Assembly (NCBI GenBank): GCA_002104985.1
Contig: MCGO01000019.1
Coordinates: 248,001 to 312,000 of the forward strand
Origin: Rhizoclosmatium globosum
Taxonomy: Eukaryota > Chytridiomycota > Chytridiomycetes > Chytridiales > Chytriomycetaceae
Length of the DNA: 64,000 nucleotides
Direction of reading: 5' to 3'
Below, piece by piece: positions 59,691 to 64,000 of this stretch. A program made the translations under genes and the position numbers. Within the stretch, counting starts at the first letter, position 1, and the number at the start of each line of letters is the position of its first letter. The notes beneath the pieces are model-generated. The model saw nothing but the letters and a program-made list of their open reading frames with translations, did no database searches and was not told where the DNA came from.

Positions 59691-59935
59691 TAAGATGTAC
59701 ACATATTCTGTGCCCCAATATTTTCAAGACTTTATAAGTCAATATGTGGAATCATTTTAAGAAAAAGAATGAGTCTTCTTGAATATAAACCTCTCCTAAT
59801 AAGTAAGACAGAATAATATGAAATGTTGATGAATTTGTGATTGTTACTTTGTTTATTCTATTTGCGACCCCTTCCCACCTCCTCAATAATAGCCACAGCC
59901 ACAACCACCACCACCACCACCATCTCACGCACTCC

Positions 59936-60700
59936 TCACTCATCAAAATCACCACCATTGCTGCGACCAAGGAGTTCATCACTGGTGCTGTTGCTGCTGT
60001 TGCTGCTGAAGCTGCCACCACCAACTCCATCACCTTCAACATCAATCCCATCAGATCTTGATTGAATGTTACCACCATTTCCTTCGTGGATATCTGCAGT
60101 TGTCGATTCGATCGAGGTCTGTTCGTCTTGAGTGGGCTGTTTAGTGTATTGTGAGTGCTTTGTTGTTGAGTTCACATCACCACTCACCTCTGCCACACTG
60201 CCATTAAACACATCTTCTCCAGCCGCATCGCGCGCTAAAGCAAACGCAATAGCTTCGTTGTATTGGAGTCGGTGGGTTGGTTCCATGGCATTGACCTGGG
60301 CTATGAGGGCTGAGAAGCGAGCCCAGTACTTTGAGTCGTCTTTGAAGCGACAATCTTTTGAAGCGTATACCTTTAATAAAGAAGGGTGAGCAACTTAAGA
60401 GAAAGGGATGTGTTACCAGCAGTCTTGTTTGGAAGTCTGAGCTGTCAACATCCAATTTGACCCAATTCAGAGCAATTGTGCCCTTGAATATACTTTCTTT
60501 GCTGTAGCAAGGTCGAATTTCTTTGATGCCAAGGTAAGCAACTAGAGGGGTTCTGTCAGAAAGGGTGCAAAAGTGAAAACCACCTGCCACTCTCTTTAGA
60601 CTGGATTTCAGTGACGAGATTTGTCTTGAAATATCGTTTGAGCAATCGCGAGAGCTGCAGCTGAGAAGGGCTTTGCAGGTGTAGGGACTTCAGGATGGTT
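59936..60700 (-). CDS. Unrecognised multi-exon gene, 5' end unclear
   Basis: The minus strand holds a coding-like exon at 59936-60370, a 46-bp intron (60371-60416), an exon at 60417-60552, and a possible further exon at about 60616-60700. Conserved-looking text: YLGIKEIRPCYSKESIFKG, TIALNWVKLDVDSSDFQTRL, then SKYWARFSALIAQVNAMEP and YNEAIAFALARDAAGEDVF, followed by a Ser/Thr/Gly-rich acidic tail encoded over GCTGTTGCTG-type repeats. I do not recognise the family. The 5' side runs into the retrotransposon remains at about 60740, so the gene may be truncated. Confidence 0.45.
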
Positions 60701-60769
60701 CTATGCAATAGGTAAGTCCCAACCAACACAGGGAACTCACTTACCAGCAAATATTCCAGACAAAAACAA

Positions 60770-61210
60770 ACTGTCCAGAGCCACAATATGGAACAGGGTT
60801 TTTAATTAGCCCAGGTGGAGACGCCTGGGTTAACCACAACTCAATTTCTGAACTCCCTACACCGACAACCTGGCAGCCACGCTTCCCAATAATCATTGAT
60901 AATGGAAGCAACACCAGTATCCTCAAAACAACCACATACTTTACCAACATCAAGCGGGAACACTCCAACGTTCAAACATCATCCAAGAGCGCACCTAGTC
61001 TCAAGGCACTAGGAACTGGAAATGCTGAGATTACTCTCTCCAACGGTCACAAGATCACCCTCAAAAACGCAAAATATGCACCTGACGTAACAACTCACCT
61101 CCTGTCAACAAACGACATAGAGAACAGTGGTTACCACTTTGTCTCAATAGGCAAATACCATCAAAACATACTCCTCCCCCATAACAAAAAACCACTACTA
61201 ATAACTTAAC
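60770..61210 (+). pseudogene. copia protease-region remnant
   Basis: Encodes IIDNGSNTSILKTTTYFTNI, then LGTGNAEITLSNGHKITLKN, YAPDVTTHLLSTNDIENSGY: the copia protease with its downstream strands. The catalytic triplet reads DNG rather than DSG. The frame stops near 61206. Confidence 0.6.
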
Positions 61211-61302
61211 ACAACAGGCAACGCGCCTTGACACATCCTGAAAACAATCAGTAGCAACCCAAATGATAAACACCCAATCATTGCCACAACCACAAAGATA
61301 TT

Positions 61303-62456
61303 TTGGACTGCACTTCCTGCCAACAAAAGACACAGAAAGAATCCAAGTACCCACAAGTGATTATGCGCTCATTACAGCCAAACTCACAGACCATCAAAAT
61401 TCCAGCAAAGGATTTAAACTGTGAAATCTGCCATCAATCCACAACAAACCATGCCCCAATTAAGGGGAAGCCCTCACAAACCTACCCAGTAGGACGATTC
61501 TGGTCCTTTGATGCCCTAAGCATCTCACCACCGCACAATAACCTCATCCCATACACCACTGGAGGATCAGACCAAGGCTCCGGCTTCTTCATCAAGTATG
61601 ACCATGAACACAAGGATGAAACCCTAGTCATGGCCATGAGAATACTTGAAAATGCCATTGAAGTACATGGCCACAAACCAAAATATGTGCGAGTTGACGG
61701 TGATCTGGGAAACTCCCTTGCATTCCGCAAATACTGCAAAGCCCGTGGCATAGAGCTACAAGTCACTGCGCGCAAGACACCATCATCTGACGGAAAGATT
61801 GAGCGTGCATTCCAAACTATCACAAAGATGGCAAGAGCACTCATGATACAAGCTAAGTGTCCACTTAACCGCTGGGGTCTAGCCCTGGATCATGCTGTCT
61901 ATCTCAAAAACATCCTGCCAGTAGTATCCCGGAACATCAAGTCCCCATATGAACTCTACTATGGGATGGCACCACTTACAAGCCACATCCGAATATTTGG
62001 ATGCCAAGTCTGGTACCTACTCAACGCTACCGACACAACCTCCAAAATGGACCCAGGGCAAGAGTTGCCGCTTATGTTGGCTGCCAGTCACCAAGCCTTG
62101 TCAAACTAATTGACATTGCAACCGGCAAGCTACTCATACGCAATTTCAGAGACTGCAAGTTTGACGAAACTAAATTCCCTGGAATCCCAACCGCACATAA
62201 TGCCCCATACACACAAGACCCAGAAACCCCTGGACTCTTTATACGCAATGTGGACAATACAGACTCCACAACCCTTGACGCCAAAGTGATGTCAGCAGTA
62301 CTTAAACGAATTGCAATCAAGCAAGCCACATTATCTGATGCAACACTCGACGCACTACGCCGCCATGAACCACCACCACCACCAGCAAAAGCTGTCCAAA
62401 AAGTCATCAAACTAATAGAGTCAAAGAACCCACCAAAGGAGAACTTAAAGGTCTGA
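61303..62456 (+). pseudogene. copia integrase, broken by a frame slip at about 62055
   Basis: CEICHQSTTNHAP is the end of the pre-integrase zinc region. The core follows with FWSFDAL (first Asp), VRVDGDLGNS (second Asp) and SSDGKIERAFQTITKMAR (Glu), then NRWGLALDHAVYLKNILP and YELYYGMAPLTSHIRIFGC. After TTSKMDP the sequence continues as ARVAAYVGCQSP in another frame and runs to 62456. Confidence 0.8.
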
Positions 62457-62769
62457 TCAACCAAACTCAACTCCCCGCCTTGACCCTACACAAACATCTG
62501 CGGATTTAAGGCCAAATCCTAGCACTACAAAATTGGGACAAACACAACAAAAACCCACTCCGCCACCCCTATGCACTACACTTCAGCGCGACGCATAAGC
62601 ACATGGCAAACACATGACATGAGAATCATGCACAAACCCATCAACCCACCAACCTGTTTGTACATACCTTAAGAACAATTAACTAAATACCATCACCAAA
62701 CAGGTAGCACCAGCCAAACAATCAACCAAAGCAAGAAAAACTCCCTACCCCATCCCCACTCATAAGCCC

Positions 62770-64000
62770 CCAACTCAAAAATCTGCCCTGCTGAACTGGG
62801 CACTACAGACCTTTGACTCAGTGGCAGAAGAATATACACAGCACTATCATGGCACCATCAACAACGACCCAACCTCACTACTTTCTGTGCTTGACCCAAC
62901 CAACACAGAGGCAGTCACAGAGTTTGGAGAAGAACGGCTAGCCAAACAAGCAGACCCACTAACACGCAAAGAAGCAATGTCCAGACCTGATAAGGCTGAC
63001 TGGGTAACTGCCGAGGCTTATGAACTCAAACAGCTCCAAGAGAATGGAACCTTCACACTAGTGGACAAACCCCCTGGATCAAATGTTGTTGGATGCAAAT
63101 GGGTATACAAACTGAAATTGCACCCAGACGGCAAGATTGAACGCTACAGAGCACAACTTGTTGCCAAGGGATTCACTCAAAGAGAAGGCTATGACTTCAA
63201 CCTCACATACTCACCAGTATTCCGCTCTGCAAGCTTTAGATGGTTATTGGCACTTGCAGCATTGAATGGATGGTCCACATCAATGGCCGACATCAGCTCT
63301 GCATACCTTTATGGTGAACTGCAAGAAACCATCTACATGCGACAACCACCGGGACATGAAAATGGTAACCCAAACCAAGTCTTAAGACTACACAAAAGCC
63401 TCTATGGCTTACGCCAAAGTGGCAGATGCTGGAATACACGCCTCACAACATATCTGAAATCAAAAGGCTACATCCAATCCAAGAATGACCCAAGCATATT
63501 CTACCAAAAGACCATTAACGATGTAGTATACATTGGGCTCTATGTGGACGACTGTGTCTTTGTAGGCACACCTGATGCAATTGCAACAGCAATAACTACC
63601 CTCAAGTCTGAGTTCAAACTACGAGACTTAGGGAAACTTACTTACTGCCTTGGAATTGAAATTGAGCACCAACCACAAGGAATCTTCATACACCAAACTG
63701 CATACATCAAGAAAATACTTGACAGATTCCGCACACACTTTGACCCAACAAACAAGGGCTCAAAACGCTCAATACCAATGCCAGCTGACACTAAAATTAC
63801 CCCCATCCACATACCAGAAGCTCCGTTCTCTGACCCAAAACTGTATCTGGAAGCCATTGGATGCCTGAGCTATGCAGCAATCAACACAAGGCCTGACCTT
63901 GCAACTGCAGTCAGTTACTTCTCACCTTTTCACAATTCCCAGCCCAACGCCACTGGGATGAACTCATGCATGTGTTTCGGTATCTTGTTGCAACTCCAGA
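62770..64000 (+). pseudogene. copia reverse transcriptase, partial
   Basis: Open frame from about 62770 with WVTAEAYELKQLQENGTF, GCKWVYKLKLHPDGKIERY, QLVAKGFTQREGYDF, HKSLYGLRQSGRCWN and the catalytic YVDDCVFVG, then DLGKLTYCLGIEI and GCLSYAAINTRPDLATAVSY. Near 63950 the frame slips by one before the HWDELMHVFRYL segment. RNase H would follow outside the window. Confidence 0.85.

Larger units (their letters stand above)
60740..64000 (+). mobile_element. Degenerate Ty1/copia retrotransposon, runs off the right edge
   Basis: Domain order protease, integrase, reverse transcriptase identifies Ty1/copia. No 5' LTR or clear gag was found, so the left part is truncated or highly diverged, and the 3' end lies beyond the window. 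The pol frame is broken at about 61200, 62050, 62455-62770 and 63950, so this copy is dead. It lies immediately upstream of the unrecognised gene, on the opposite strand. Confidence 0.85.

Noticed and set aside
59837..60065. + strand open frames rich in His/Thr/Ser
   Set aside because: Shadows of CCACCA and GCTGTT simple repeats opposite the minus-strand unrecognised gene.

Overview
The window is nuclear DNA of a eukaryote, most likely a zoosporic (chytrid-like) fungus. The genes carry many very short GT-AG introns, mostly 43-68 bp. The gene set is fungal: a SWI1-type ARID subunit, an ARB1-type ABCF protein, a YCF1/MRP transporter, RPP1, isocitrate lyase and a ferric reductase. A probable centrosome/cilium coiled-coil protein, a cAMP-receptor-like GPCR and a PDE-type phosphodiesterase point to a flagellated lineage. 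The taxon is an inference; there is no rRNA to test it.

Positions 1-11815 hold the most striking structure. A vacuolar/plasma-membrane MRP (ABCC) transporter gene is split in its second coding exon by a 7.1 kb Mutator-like (MULE) DNA transposon at about 290-7417. The insertion has a 12-bp direct repeat, 33-bp terminal inverted repeats and inverted minisatellite arrays inside the ends. Removing the element and one repeat copy rejoins the transporter in frame (1447 codons plus stop). The element carries two intact multi-exon genes: a MULE transposase (943 aa, DDE triad plus SWIM finger) and a 509-aa P-loop ATPase resembling DUF3987 proteins. This two-gene MULE is the best candidate for an undescribed system here.

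Positions 12094-42415 are a dense host gene block: SWI1-like, ferric reductase, RPP1, a CSPP1-like coiled-coil gene, isocitrate lyase, a hypothetical gene, a membrane PDE, a double-GNAT protein, a cAR-like GPCR with a decayed second copy and a kinase fragment, ARB1-like, BiP/KAR2, NDUFS3, bL31m and a nuclear uS3m-like gene. Several of these (ICL, PDE, GNAT, GPCR, BiP) need a one-base correction to read through. Most likely these are consensus errors, although real decay is possible for some.

Positions 42621-56003 are one uninterrupted satellite array of about 136-bp monomers, roughly 98 copies. From 56004 to the end the DNA is gene-poor and rich in mobile-element remains: a 1.2 kb element with long inverted repeats, a Tourist-like MITE, one unrecognised gene and a degraded Ty1/copia retrotransposon running off the right edge. 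This looks like heterochromatin or pericentromere next to a gene-rich arm.
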